From positions 1-32,493 of the forward strand of contig JBAXED010000039.1 of assembly GCA_037140615.1 (NCBI GenBank): a stretch of 32,493 nucleotides of DNA, given 5' to 3'. Each line of letters starts with the position of its first letter. Positions within the stretch are counted from its first letter, which is position 1. Positions 24,575 to 32,493 of the stretch are shown here, one piece after another. Position numbers and translations under genes: made by a program. The stretch is from CAINVV01 sp037140615. Lineage in GTDB: Bacteria > Bacteroidota > Bacteroidia > Bacteroidales > Prolixibacteraceae. The notes below the pieces were generated by a model. It was not told where the DNA came from and did no database searches. It was given only the letters and a program-made list of their open reading frames with translations.

Positions 24575-27325
24575 TTGTGTGATACATTTATCCAAAATTG
24601 CTTGAAGGGACTCGGTTTAAATCAGATTTTATACCTGTTGGTTTTGTTGATCTCTGTTGGATGTTCCACACAGAATAATACTGCTGTGTCCCGGTTTTAC
24701 CATGAAGTGAATTCGCAGTACAATGTGTACTTCAATGCAAAAGAGAGTATCAAGGAGGGTTTGCTGAGGATGGACCGCCAGGTTATCGAAGATTATACCC
24801 ACCTTTTGCCGGTTTTCCCGGAAAACAATCCTGCCGCCTCTCAAGTGGCTATTTCACAAATGGAATATGCTGTTCAGAAGTGCTTAAAGCTGATTGCCAC
24901 TCACTCTATCACCAAAAGTCCGAAACGGAAAACAAACAAATCAGAGGCCTACATGGCATTTGCCTACAAAGCTGAATACAACAAGTGGATAGATGATTCT
25001 TATTTACTGATGGGGGAGGCAAGTTACTATCAGCGGGATTTTCACAAAGCGCAGGAGAGTTTTAACTACATTTTGCACAATTTCTCCAATCAGCCAACCC
25101 GAAATCCGGCATTTTTATGGCTGTCAAGATGTTACATCGAAATTGGCGAATTTGATAAAGCACTTCAGATTTTAAAATTGCTTGAGAGAGATGGTGGTCT
25201 GCCCGACAACATAAAAAAAGATCTTACGATCGTGAAGGCCGATTATTATATTACCACCGGCGACTTTAAAGAGGCAGTATTTCAATTGAGCCAGGCCTTA
25301 AAAATGGATCTTACCAGCAAGGAAAGAGGCAGGTACAATTTCATCCTGGCGCAGCTTCATATAAAACTCGGACAGAATGAAGAGACAGTGGCAGCTTTAA
25401 AACGAGTGATAAAATCGAGACCTCCGGTCCGGATGTCATTTGAGGCAAAAATATCTCTTCTCGAATATGACAGCAGCAATCCTCAGGAGGTTAGCAAGGC
25501 CCTTGCAAAGATGATCAAAAATGGGAACAACCGACCTTACCTCGACCGCATCTATTATGCCAAAGGTGAGATAGCCCTTAAATCGCAACATCTCCAGGAG
25601 GCTATCAAGGATTTTAGAAGTTCGGTATCGTACAGCATCGACAACAACAGCCAAAGAGCTCTTTCAAGCCTTAAAGTGGCCCGCCTTTATTTTGAAGAGA
25701 GCAACTACCGGCTTTCTTCCTGTTATTACGATAGTGCGCTGGCTGTTGTAGATGCTAACTATCCAGGATACGATGAGATTGTAACAAAAACCAATGGGCT
25801 GGCTTCCCTGGTAAAGAACCTTGATATGGTGACAAGGGAAGATAGTCTTCAAAAGGTAGCCCTGATGCAAGAAAAAGACCGTCTGTCATTCATCAATAAG
25901 ATCATAGCCAAATTGAATGAGGAAGAGAGTCAAAAGCAACTGGCTCAACAGAAAGAGCAAAATAATGCCAACTACTTCCGCGGTCAGCAGTACAGGGGAA
26001 ATTTTGACAACCAGTCAAACAATAGCAATAGCAATAACAATAGCTCATGGTATTTTTACAATCCAGTTACCGCCGGACTTGGCAAAACTGAATTTCAACA
26101 GATATGGGGTAAGCGGAAACTTGAAGATAACTGGAGAAGAAAGAACAAGATTTCACTGAATCCGGGTGAAGGGGATATCGCGGAAACATCTCAGGATTTG
26201 CAGAAAAAGGATGTACTTAAGCCAAAACTATCGGATCCCAAAACGGTCGAATTTTATCTTCAGGACCTGCCTCTAAACGATTCATTGATGAGTGTATCCA
26301 ATGATCTGATCAAGTCAGCCCTATTTGCTGCAGGTCGAATTTATGTGAGTGTTCTCAACGATCCAGCGCGTGCCATTGCTCTTTTTGAAGAGTTGAACCT
26401 CCGATATCCTCAGAGCATTTATGAATTGCCTTCATGGATTGAATTTCACAAATTGAAATACAAAGAGGAACTTTATCGAAATAAGATCACCCAGAATTAT
26501 CCGGAATCAAATTATGCAAAATTTCTTCTCAATCCTGATTTCTTCCGGGAGATGGAAGTCCGGAAGCAGCTAAGGGAGCGCAAATATGGCGAGGCCATGG
26601 CTTTGTATAAAAGGGGGGATTACAGTGCCGCCGGACTATTGGCAGCCGAGGTGATGGACCTTCAACCTGACAGCCTGCTGTTGCCTAAAGTGAAATTCAT
26701 TGAGATGGTTGCCAAAGGGAAAAATGCTTCGCAGGATGATTTTGCCAAAATGCTTGACGGTTATCTGACCGATTTTCCAGGCTCTCCAGCTAAACCTGTG
26801 GTGCTAAAAATTCAGGAATTAGTTCGGCAAAATACGCTCGCTGAGTTGGAAAAAATGATTTCGCGCATGGATTCTGTATCCTTAATCAAACTGGCCAAAG
26901 ATCAGTCACTTCGAAAGGATGATCCATTCGGAGGAAAATATTCATATGATGAAGAGCTGTTTCATTATTTTGTTCTCTCCTATCCCAGAAGTGCAAAGGT
27001 TGATGTGAACCGGTTAATATTTGACATTGCCAATTTTAACATTGACTACTATACCTCTTTCGATTTTGACATCGAAGAGATCAAGTTAAATGACGAGACC
27101 ATGCTTGTGGTTGTACGCAGTCTTCCGAACAAAGAAGAGGGACTCGGTTATTTCGGAAATATACTCCGGAAAAAGGAGGTTTTTAAGTCCCTGAAAGGTA
27201 TAGATTATCATTATTTCGTTGCTTCCTCAACCAACTACCGCAAAATTATTGCTGATCAGGAATTGCTGCAATACCTGAAGTTCTTTGTCCAAAATTACAG
27301 CAAAAACTCCTCCCCGGTTAACTAA
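24575..27325 (+). CDS. porW: PorW/SprE-like TPR lipoprotein of the type IX secretion system
   Basis: This 916-residue lipoprotein has a signal ending in LLISVGC (lipidated C30 counting from TTG 24575). CSTQNNTAVSRFYHEVNSQYNVYFNAKESIKEG matches the start of PorW/SprE as I know it. TPR-like helices follow (about 145-430), then a Gln/Asn-rich linker (about 455-500) and WYFYNP, then more TPR repeats (about 585-740) and a C-terminal domain (about 820-905). PorW/SprE is needed for T9SS function and gliding in Porphyromonas and Flavobacterium. There is no in-frame ATG before the lipobox, so a TTG start is needed: 24575, or 24602, which gives a more typical short signal peptide. It follows mrp by 24 bases. 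Confidence 0.8.
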   Translation: MCDTFIQNCLKGLGLNQILYLLVLLISVGCSTQNNTAVSRFYHEVNSQYNVYFNAKESIKEGLLRMDRQVIEDYTHLLPVFPENNPAASQVAISQMEYAVQKCLKLIATHSITKSPKRKTNKSEAYMAFAYKAEYNKWIDDSYLLMGEASYYQRDFHKAQESFNYILHNFSNQPTRNPAFLWLSRCYIEIGEFDKALQILKLLERDGGLPDNIKKDLTIVKADYYITTGDFKEAVFQLSQALKMDLTSKERGRYNFILAQLHIKLGQNEETVAALKRVIKSRPPVRMSFEAKISLLEYDSSNPQEVSKALAKMIKNGNNRPYLDRIYYAKGEIALKSQHLQEAIKDFRSSVSYSIDNNSQRALSSLKVARLYFEESNYRLSSCYYDSALAVVDANYPGYDEIVTKTNGLASLVKNLDMVTREDSLQKVALMQEKDRLSFINKIIAKLNEEESQKQLAQQKEQNNANYFRGQQYRGNFDNQSNNSNSNNNSSWYFYNPVTAGLGKTEFQQIWGKRKLEDNWRRKNKISLNPGEGDIAETSQDLQKKDVLKPKLSDPKTVEFYLQDLPLNDSLMSVSNDLIKSALFAAGRIYVSVLNDPARAIALFEELNLRYPQSIYELPSWIEFHKLKYKEELYRNKITQNYPESNYAKFLLNPDFFREMEVRKQLRERKYGEAMALYKRGDYSAAGLLAAEVMDLQPDSLLLPKVKFIEMVAKGKNASQDDFAKMLDGYLTDFPGSPAKPVVLKIQELVRQNTLAELEKMISRMDSVSLIKLAKDQSLRKDDPFGGKYSYDEELFHYFVLSYPRSAKVDVNRLIFDIANFNIDYYTSFDFDIEEIKLNDETMLVVVRSLPNKEEGLGYFGNILRKKEVFKSLKGIDYHYFVASSTNYRKIIADQELLQYLKFFVQNYSKNSSPVN

Positions 27326-27328
27326 AAA

Positions 27329-27348
27329 AATAGCCCATTGGGGCTATT
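27329..27348 (+). terminator. terminator-like hairpin after the PorW-like gene
   Basis: AATAGCCC (27329-27336) pairs with GGGCTATT (27341-27348) over an ATTG loop, preceded by A7 and starting 3 bases after the stop. The downstream strand is only moderately T-rich (ACATCAGAAATTTTTA), so the match to a classical terminator is partial. The upstream A-run would make it work for transcription in the opposite direction as well. Confidence 0.5.
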
Positions 27349-27453
27349 ACATCAGAAATTTTTATTTGGTTATTTTATTATCAGGAATAGGGTTGAAATG
27401 ATTTGAATCTATTCTGTTGCCAGCCCTAAACTTACTTCTGTCAGGTACGATTT

Positions 27454-27473
27454 CCAGAACATAAAATTTCTGG
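27454..27473. promoter_or_regulatory. palindrome upstream of the exported-protein operon (possible operator)
   Basis: CCAGAA (27454-27459) and TTCTGG (27468-27473) form an inverted repeat with an 8-base AT-rich spacer. Its centre lies about 33 bases upstream of the -7 box at 27497, so it touches the position where a -33 element would be. It could be an activator or repressor site, or a chance hairpin. The rest of the 225-base gap shows no gene. Confidence 0.35.
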
Positions 27474-27496
27474 AGGTACTGCAGAAAGGCTTATGT

Positions 27497-27504
27497 TAAC
27501 TTTG
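27497..27504 (+). promoter_or_regulatory. putative -7 promoter box TAACTTTG
   Basis: This is a perfect TAnnTTTG match, 46 bases before the ATG of the first gene of the exported-protein operon. No TTTG -33 element is visible at the normal spacing, which could mean activator dependence. Confidence 0.45.
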
Positions 27505-27550
27505 ATATCAATGTGCATAAAATCTGATAATTAACCAAAATTGTTTCCTC

Positions 27551-29197
27551 ATGAAAAATTTATTGATGTTCGTCTCCATCCTGTTGATGTCGGTCGGAGT
27601 GGTGGGCAATTCCAACGCACAGCAGGCGGCCAAGCCTGTGAAAGAGAAAGTTGCCGAAACATATTCCCGGCTTTCCATCACATTTTTAATGGGTTCGCCA
27701 TCCGGACTGAATTCTGCACCCGCTGATGCCGCAGATAAAATTAAATTCTCTGATAAATATTTTAACCACAACCTGAACACCCTTGTTCTTCCACTTGGTG
27801 AAGACTTTAAAGTGCTTACTTTCGATAAGAAGCGCGCCTACCTCAGGGAATTGCTCAGCAAAGATGGCACAGGCAGGAAAATGGTTGCGAAATGGTTCAA
27901 CAGGCAGGCTGATGGTATGATGAATCTCGAATATGTTCACAAGGCCGGACTCTACAATGCAACCGATCAGGATGTAAAAATGGCAGTTGCAGCGAAGCGT
28001 GGTGATGCTTTCCTGAAAGATGCGGGACAGAATCTGGTCAACAAAACTTATGTGCTGATCTTGGTTCCTACAGATGTAAAATCTAAAGATGATGGCAAAA
28101 CCCGAGGTTGGGATTGTCAGTACGATTTCTTTTTCTTTCAGCTTCTTTTTACACCTGAGGTAGTATCTAACTTCTACAATGTGTGGCCATATGACGATGA
28201 TGAGGCCGCAACAAAAATGAAAAAAGTTGCCGCATTTGACACCCTGACTTTCAAGTTTGCCGATGTTTACAACAAATCAATGCAGTCGGCTTCAGTCAGC
28301 GAGACGCTAACCGACAACAAAAAGCCAAAATCTTTGGATCAGCTGAAAGTGGAACTGGCTGACCATATGTATGAAAGTGCCACTTTTTCGCTTGACAAAG
28401 ACCTGGAGGATTTCAGGGTGAAAGTAAAAGTTGAAAAGCTTCATCCCACACGTGCCAAAGTAGGGAAAAAAGAGGGTCTCAAATGTGACCAGCAATTCTT
28501 CGTTTATCAATATAAGTTCGATGAATCCAAAGGAACAGTCTCACCCGAAAGGCAAGCGGTAGTCAGGACAACAAGTAATATTGTTGACAATCGCACAGTT
28601 GCAACGGGATCTAGTCCGATGAGCAGTTTTTACCAAACCTATGGAGGAACCATCAGGGAAGGGATGATCCTGCAACAAAAACTAGATCTTGGGATCTCTT
28701 TGGTAGCCGGATACGAGAGTGGCGGCATTGGAGGGATAAGCGGAAGTCTGATGTTTAGAACTGGCCCTATCTCCAAAGTAACAGGCTTGTACCTGATGAT
28801 CGATGGCGGCTATGACATGGGAAAGAAATCAAGCTCTACAAAATTCACAGACAGCAAATATGATTTTATCAGGTATTCAATTGGAATTGGAAAGGGCTTG
28901 CGATTGGCAAGGATCGTGGAACTTACACCCAATATTCAATACGGTATCGAACAAACAAAGGACAAAACCTACAAAGACATAAGTACCAGCATCATCAAAG
29001 CCGGAGCAATGCTGGGAATCAATCTTGCGCACAACATTTATCTTGTTGCTCAAGCCAATTACTATACCCCATTCGGGGATATCTCCGTGAAAGATCAAAG
29101 CGATGCAAAAAGTACACTTGCGGGTAAAACCTGGGCCACTGAATTTAAAGATCGAAACGGACTTTCAATCATGGGCGGACTGCGTATTGAATTTTAA
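27551..29197 (+). CDS. exported protein with probable C-terminal outer-membrane beta-barrel, family unknown
   Basis: I do not recognise this 548-residue protein. It has a signal peptide (MKNLLMFVSILLMSVGVVGNSNAQ). The mature N-terminal region (about 30-340) is mixed alpha/beta and polar, with a striking CQYDFFFFQLLF stretch (about 193-204). From about 370 the sequence shows alternating hydrophobic/polar short strands with glycine and aromatic residues (LDLGISLVAGYESG, YDFIRYSIGIGKGLRL, NIYLVAQANYYTPFGD) and ends in LRIEF. That looks like an outer-membrane barrel of about 8 strands with the terminal aromatic residue needed for BAM insertion. It is the first gene of a five-gene set encoding exported proteins. 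The next gene starts 20 bases after its stop. Confidence 0.7.
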   Translation: MKNLLMFVSILLMSVGVVGNSNAQQAAKPVKEKVAETYSRLSITFLMGSPSGLNSAPADAADKIKFSDKYFNHNLNTLVLPLGEDFKVLTFDKKRAYLRELLSKDGTGRKMVAKWFNRQADGMMNLEYVHKAGLYNATDQDVKMAVAAKRGDAFLKDAGQNLVNKTYVLILVPTDVKSKDDGKTRGWDCQYDFFFFQLLFTPEVVSNFYNVWPYDDDEAATKMKKVAAFDTLTFKFADVYNKSMQSASVSETLTDNKKPKSLDQLKVELADHMYESATFSLDKDLEDFRVKVKVEKLHPTRAKVGKKEGLKCDQQFFVYQYKFDESKGTVSPERQAVVRTTSNIVDNRTVATGSSPMSSFYQTYGGTIREGMILQQKLDLGISLVAGYESGGIGGISGSLMFRTGPISKVTGLYLMIDGGYDMGKKSSSTKFTDSKYDFIRYSIGIGKGLRLARIVELTPNIQYGIEQTKDKTYKDISTSIIKAGAMLGINLAHNIYLVAQANYYTPFGDISVKDQSDAKSTLAGKTWATEFKDRNGLSIMGGLRIEF

Positions 29198-29217
29198 ACT
29201 ACCAATCATTTTACATT

Positions 29218-29727
29218 ATGAGAAAGAGCATTTTTACTGTTTTACTTTTTTCCCTGACTATGGTTACCGTTTGTGGTCAGACGCGGAAAGAGCGTAAGGC
29301 CATGTACGACAGTCAATACAACTACGAATTGGCTTGTCTGGCTGTCGGCAACGATGGAACAAAACTTATAAAAGTGTGGGGCTATGGGAAAAAAGTAGAC
29401 AATGCAATCTACGATGCCAAGCGTACTGCCGTGGCAGCAGTCATATTCAGAGGAGTTCCGGCAGGGAACGGTGCAGCACCTACTCCCTCCTTGCTTCCCG
29501 TTGATGGATACGGATTAAACATGGATTTTTTCGATGAGTTCTTTAAAGATGGTGGAATGTACCTAAGCTTTGTGAATCTTACCACCGATGGCACTCCAGG
29601 AGGGGCCGATAACATCAAAATGAGCCATGGATATAAAGTGGCCGTCAGTGCTTCCATTAACTTCAACGAACTTCGCAAATACCTTCAGGACAAGGGCATT
29701 GTAAAACGATTGGATGCCGGTTTTTAA
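29218..29727 (+). CDS. small exported protein with LPP20-like G-x-G motif, family unknown
   Basis: This 169-residue protein has a signal peptide ending in VCG-Q (about residue 20). The mature part has KVWGYGKKVDNAIYDAKRTA (52-71) followed by AVIFRGV. This resembles the core of LPP20/FlgT-type domains, where a glycine-rich turn precedes a helix with regular alanines. The middle is Gly/Pro-rich (PAGNGAAPTP) and the end is VNFNELRKYLQ-like (INFNELRKYLQDKGI), again a typical domain end. No lipobox or membrane segment follows the signal, so it is probably periplasmic. It sits between the barrel gene and the DUF6175-like gene on one apparent transcript. Confidence 0.65.
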   Translation: MRKSIFTVLLFSLTMVTVCGQTRKERKAMYDSQYNYELACLAVGNDGTKLIKVWGYGKKVDNAIYDAKRTAVAAVIFRGVPAGNGAAPTPSLLPVDGYGLNMDFFDEFFKDGGMYLSFVNLTTDGTPGGADNIKMSHGYKVAVSASINFNELRKYLQDKGIVKRLDAGF

Positions 29728-29778
29728 TTTCTTCATGTTATTAAAAATCTGATTATTAAAACAATAAATAAACAGAAA

Positions 29779-30744
29779 ATGAAAAAAAGCTTTTTAACAC
29801 TCTTCCTGGGTGTCCTTTCTATCCTCCTTTTTGCCCAGGCAAAGAAACCGGTGATCATGATCGTACCAAGCGATGTTTTTTGTGTTTCGCATGGCTATAC
29901 TATGACGGTCAATGCCAATGGAAAAGATCAGGTTTTGCCTGATTATAAAAAATGCATGCAGAGCAGCGATGAGATTCGGATGGTCATCACCAAGATGGGT
30001 ATCATCATGGCGGACAGGGGATTCCCTCTAAAAGATCTGGAGCAAACGCTAAAAAGCATCGATACCCAGAGTGCTGAGCTGGCAATGCTCACTTCCAAAG
30101 GTGGTGCAGCTATTTCAGAGACTCCGATCGACATCCTGAAACGAACAGCCAAGGCGGACATTATCATGGATATCGATTTCAATGTAAAGCGTCAGGGTCC
30201 AAGCAATTACATCACCTTCAACCTCAGAGGGCTGGATGCCTATACAAACAAACAAGTGGCCGCTGCCGCCGGAACCGGCAAACCATCTTCTGCTGCCAAT
30301 GTTGATCTCCTACTCGAAGAGGCTGTTCTTAGTCACATGGATGCCTTCAATGGTCAGTTGCAGAATTTCTTCAACGACATGTTTACCAACGGTCGTGAAG
30401 TGGCACTCGCGATACGCGTTTGGGACAATGCCGGGGTTGATCTGGAACAAGAGTTTGATGTAAACGGTACCAACGACCAGCTCGATTTTCACATCGAAAA
30501 CTGGCTGACTGCCAACACGGTTAACGGAAGGTTTTCTACCATCGATGCGACAGCGACAATGCTTCGCTTTGAACAGGTTCGAATTCCGATGATGTTCAAC
30601 CTGAATGGAAGGGAAGTAGCCATGGATACCAGAAGATACATTTCAAACCTTCAGAAATATTTGGCTGGAGCTCCCTTTAACCTTCAATGCAAAATCTACC
30701 AAAGGGGATTGGGGGAAGCATGGCTAATCATAGGTGAAAAATAA
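29779..30744 (+). CDS. exported DUF6175-like protein
   Basis: This 321-residue protein has a signal peptide ending in LLFAQ (about residue 20). It resembles a Bacteroidota family I remember as DUF6175: KKPVIMIVPSDVFCVSHGY at the start, MVITKMGIIMADRGFPLKDLEQTL, SETPIDILKRTAKADIIMDIDF, FNLRGLDAYTNKQVAAAAGTG, and a C-terminal GRFSTIDAT...RRYISNLQKYLAGAPF block. The order 'name the lesser subunit, test whether it is ADI-type, then an RGLDAYTNKQVA strand pair' looks like the CsgG/TolB-N/LpoB fold, which is inference. The function of the family is unknown to me. It is the middle gene of the exported-protein operon, with 51 bases before it and 16 after it. Confidence 0.65.
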   Translation: MKKSFLTLFLGVLSILLFAQAKKPVIMIVPSDVFCVSHGYTMTVNANGKDQVLPDYKKCMQSSDEIRMVITKMGIIMADRGFPLKDLEQTLKSIDTQSAELAMLTSKGGAAISETPIDILKRTAKADIIMDIDFNVKRQGPSNYITFNLRGLDAYTNKQVAAAAGTGKPSSAANVDLLLEEAVLSHMDAFNGQLQNFFNDMFTNGREVALAIRVWDNAGVDLEQEFDVNGTNDQLDFHIENWLTANTVNGRFSTIDATATMLRFEQVRIPMMFNLNGREVAMDTRRYISNLQKYLAGAPFNLQCKIYQRGLGEAWLIIGEK

Positions 30745-30750
30745 TTCAAA

Positions 30751-30756
30751 AGGAGA
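30751..30756 (+). promoter_or_regulatory. Shine-Dalgarno-like site AGGAGA that fixes the start at 30761
   Basis: AAAGGAGATACC directly precedes the ATG at 30761. Such sites are uncommon in Bacteroidota. It supports this ATG over the GTG at 30734, which overlaps the previous gene and would spoil the signal peptide. Confidence 0.6.
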
Positions 30757-30760
30757 TACC

Positions 30761-31831
30761 ATGAGAAAAAATAGTTTGATCCTGGTGGTTGCAATGGTTT
30801 TCAGTTTACTGGCAGCCAACCGTATTTCTGCCCAGAACAGCTCAGGTGCAAGCGATGACTTTGCACGCATTGCCATCGCTCCGACCATACCCGACGATTT
30901 AAAGAAGCTTCCAATTGGAACGCAGGAAATGTTGTTGGGCAAAATGCGACAGATCATTGCCCTGAATGGGATGAGTGCACTTGACAATGGTCCGCTGTTT
31001 ATCATTTTCCCGCAATTGATGGTTCTTAGCAGTGATGTCGCACCAACGGCTCCTCCAACTTTCACTTATAACATGGAGCTGGTTCTGAACATTGCCGACC
31101 GCTATACCGGAAATGTATATGCCAGTGCCTCGCAACCGCTTAAGGGAGCAGGAAAGACAGAGCAGGCGGCTTACAACAACGCATTTCAGCAGATCAATAT
31201 CCGCAATGGCAAATACAAAGCCATGGTCGAAAAAGCAAAAGAGGGCATTGTGGAGTATTTCAATGCCCACTGCGATCTTGCCGTTTCAAGAGCAAAAAGC
31301 CTGGCCGACCAATACAACTGGAGAGGGGCCCTGGGGATCCTCAATTCTGTTCCACCAGTCTGCAAGGAGTGTTTCGACAAATGCAACGAAGCTGCGAGTG
31401 AGATCGGTCGAAGCATGCCTGTTGTTTTCACCATCGAGGAAAAAGCGAAAATTGAGAAGGAGCCTGAGTACTCTGAAGGGCAGACCATTGAGCTGGGGAA
31501 TAAAATATTTCTGAGATTCAAAATTGCCAAAAGAATTGGAGACAAAATCTTTGTCTATTTTGAATTGATCAACAAGAATCCCGAAGATTATATCCAAAAG
31601 ATGTACCGCTTGTATGAAACGATGCTGATCGACAACAATGGAGATGAAAAAAGGATCAATACCATGAAAATAGGATCAAGGGAGAGCAACAACTACCTCG
31701 ACGTGACGATCCTTCCGGAGGTAAATACCGAGGTGATTTGCGAGTTTCCGAAAATTAACGAGATCAAATACCTTCGGTTTTTTATCAACGACAACTTCTT
31801 TAAATTCAGAAATCTGCCGATCACCAAATAA
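30761..31831 (+). CDS. exported multi-domain protein, family unknown
   Basis: This 356-residue protein has a signal peptide MRKNSLILVVAMVFSLLAAN...SAQ (about 25 residues). An N-terminal CsgG/TolB-like alpha/beta region (about 34-125: FARIAIAPTIPDDL, NMELVLNIADRYTGNVYASAS) is followed by GAGKTEQAAYNNAFQQI (129-145), an alanine-helix signature similar to that of LPP20 proteins. A helical, TPR-like stretch comes next with four cysteines (C171, C201, C204, C208), then a C-terminal beta-rich domain (about 225-356: KIFLRFKIAKRIGDKIFVYFEL). I do not know a named family for it. Nine bases separate its stop from the next gene. Confidence 0.65.
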   Translation: MRKNSLILVVAMVFSLLAANRISAQNSSGASDDFARIAIAPTIPDDLKKLPIGTQEMLLGKMRQIIALNGMSALDNGPLFIIFPQLMVLSSDVAPTAPPTFTYNMELVLNIADRYTGNVYASASQPLKGAGKTEQAAYNNAFQQINIRNGKYKAMVEKAKEGIVEYFNAHCDLAVSRAKSLADQYNWRGALGILNSVPPVCKECFDKCNEAASEIGRSMPVVFTIEEKAKIEKEPEYSEGQTIELGNKIFLRFKIAKRIGDKIFVYFELINKNPEDYIQKMYRLYETMLIDNNGDEKRINTMKIGSRESNNYLDVTILPEVNTEVICEFPKINEIKYLRFFINDNFFKFRNLPITK

Positions 31832-31840
31832 TTTTTCTGT

Positions 31841-32493
31841 ATGAAAAAACAAACCCTGCTAACGCTGATCGCTGTCATCTTCCCGATGCTGCTGGTCGCA
31901 CAGTTTACGGTTCAGGAGAAAAGTGGCAAAAAGCCCGACTGGACCATGAGTATGGAGAAGAATTTCATTGTAGGTATTGGGAACGGGGTGGCAGTCGAAG
32001 ATGCCAAAGAGAATGCCATGGTGAACGTCAAGGCTCAGATCACTACTGCCGTGGCTGATTTCATCTCCTCCACCTCAGTATCCAAAAGCACCGAAATCAC
32101 TGCCGATAAACTGAACTCACTTTATCAGAGTTTCTCAAATGTAATCACGACGCAATCCGGCAAACGCGACTACCTGCAAGGTGTATCTGCCTCCAATGTG
32201 GTGGCTTTTTACTGGGAAAGACTCGTGGATAAGAACACTAAATCGCAGAAGTTCCAGTATTTTGTCAAATATCCTTTCAATCAGTTCGATCTGGATGATC
32301 TGGTTCAGGATTTCAGGCAGAAAGACCAGGCCCTCTCAGACGAGATGAACAAGGTATTGGCATTGCTGGATACCTATACCACCATCGAAGAATTGGTGCA
32401 ATGTCAAAGCCAGCTTTCAAAGTTGGAACAGATTTTTATCGATGAACGGAAAAGCAAATGTCAGGTAGGCATCGAAAGGTGCAAAGCCCTGCT
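31841..32493 (+). CDS. exported LPP20-like protein, cut by the window end
   Basis: The frame is open from ATG 31841 to the last base (217 codons plus two bases), so only the N-terminal part is seen. A signal peptide ends in LLVAQ (about residue 21). Then KKPDW (30-34) and FIVGIGNGVAVEDAKENAM (42-60) match the LPP20 lipoprotein / FlgT-N pattern: a Pro-x-Trp, a G-x-G turn and a helix with spaced alanines. YFVKYPFNQFDL near 146-157 is also typical of this family. A helical, coiled-coil-like stretch with cysteines (CQSQLSKLEQIFIDERKSKC) runs to the edge. There is no lipobox cysteine, unlike Helicobacter LPP20. It is the last visible gene of the operon, which may continue. Confidence 0.7.
   Translation, partial: MKKQTLLTLIAVIFPMLLVAQFTVQEKSGKKPDWTMSMEKNFIVGIGNGVAVEDAKENAMVNVKAQITTAVADFISSTSVSKSTEITADKLNSLYQSFSNVITTQSGKRDYLQGVSASNVVAFYWERLVDKNTKSQKFQYFVKYPFNQFDLDDLVQDFRQKDQALSDEMNKVLALLDTYTTIEELVQCQSQLSKLEQIFIDERKSKCQVGIERCKAL

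Noticed and set aside
30734..30760. GTG start for the 356-residue protein, adding nine residues
   Set aside because: It overlaps the previous gene, places KNNSKGDT ahead of the signal peptide, and the ATG at 30761 has a good AGGAGA site.

Overview
The window looks like a chromosomal segment from a member of the Bacteroidota, probably a Bacteroidales-type gliding or type IX secretion lineage. The markers are a GldH lipoprotein, a PorW/SprE-like TPR lipoprotein, a RicT (PSP1) gene overlapping gldH, signal peptides ending in '..AQ', TAnnTTTG -7 promoter boxes and almost no Shine-Dalgarno sequences. I see no rRNA, tRNA, CRISPR array, transposase or phage gene. Species cannot be fixed from the sequence alone.

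Layout. 1-3.9 kb: a PLP-dependent cysteine-synthase-family enzyme at the left edge (possibly cut), then on the minus strand a secreted GH43 glycosidase with a discoidin domain and a LysE-type exporter, then an 81-residue orphan gene. 4.06-13.5 kb: a tightly packed plus-strand signalling/oxidation block consisting of a response regulator with a coiled coil and a LuxR-like helix-turn-helix, an SDR dehydrogenase, an ALDH3-like aldehyde dehydrogenase, a 1686-residue soluble histidine kinase that I read as 8 PAS and 2 GAF domains, and a REC-histidine kinase protein. 13.6-16.2 kb: an exported C45/phospholipase-B-like Ntn hydrolase followed by a dipeptide epimerase, plausibly a peptide or muropeptide salvage pair. 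16.3-18.6 kb (minus): a diacylglycerol-kinase-family lipid kinase and phosphoglycerate kinase, separated by a strong terminator.

18.8-27.3 kb (plus): housekeeping and envelope genes: holB (delta prime), ricT, gldH, trmB, an alkyltransferase-like protein, the Mrp/ApbC Fe-S carrier ATPase and a PorW-like lipoprotein. trmB is bracketed by two repeat-rich intergenic zones that share several repeat families, and short tandem repeats of 8 bp and 7 bp end a few bases before the start codons of trmB and mrp.

27.55 kb to the right edge: an apparent operon of five consecutive exported proteins: a 548-residue protein with a likely C-terminal outer-membrane barrel, a 169-residue protein, a DUF6175-like protein, a 356-residue multi-domain protein, and an LPP20-like protein cut by the window end. 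Three of the five carry a similar G-x-G...A...A signature of the LPP20/FlgT type. It has its own promoter-like box and an upstream palindrome. I consider this operon the best candidate here for an undescribed envelope system; its function is unknown and any proposal is inference.
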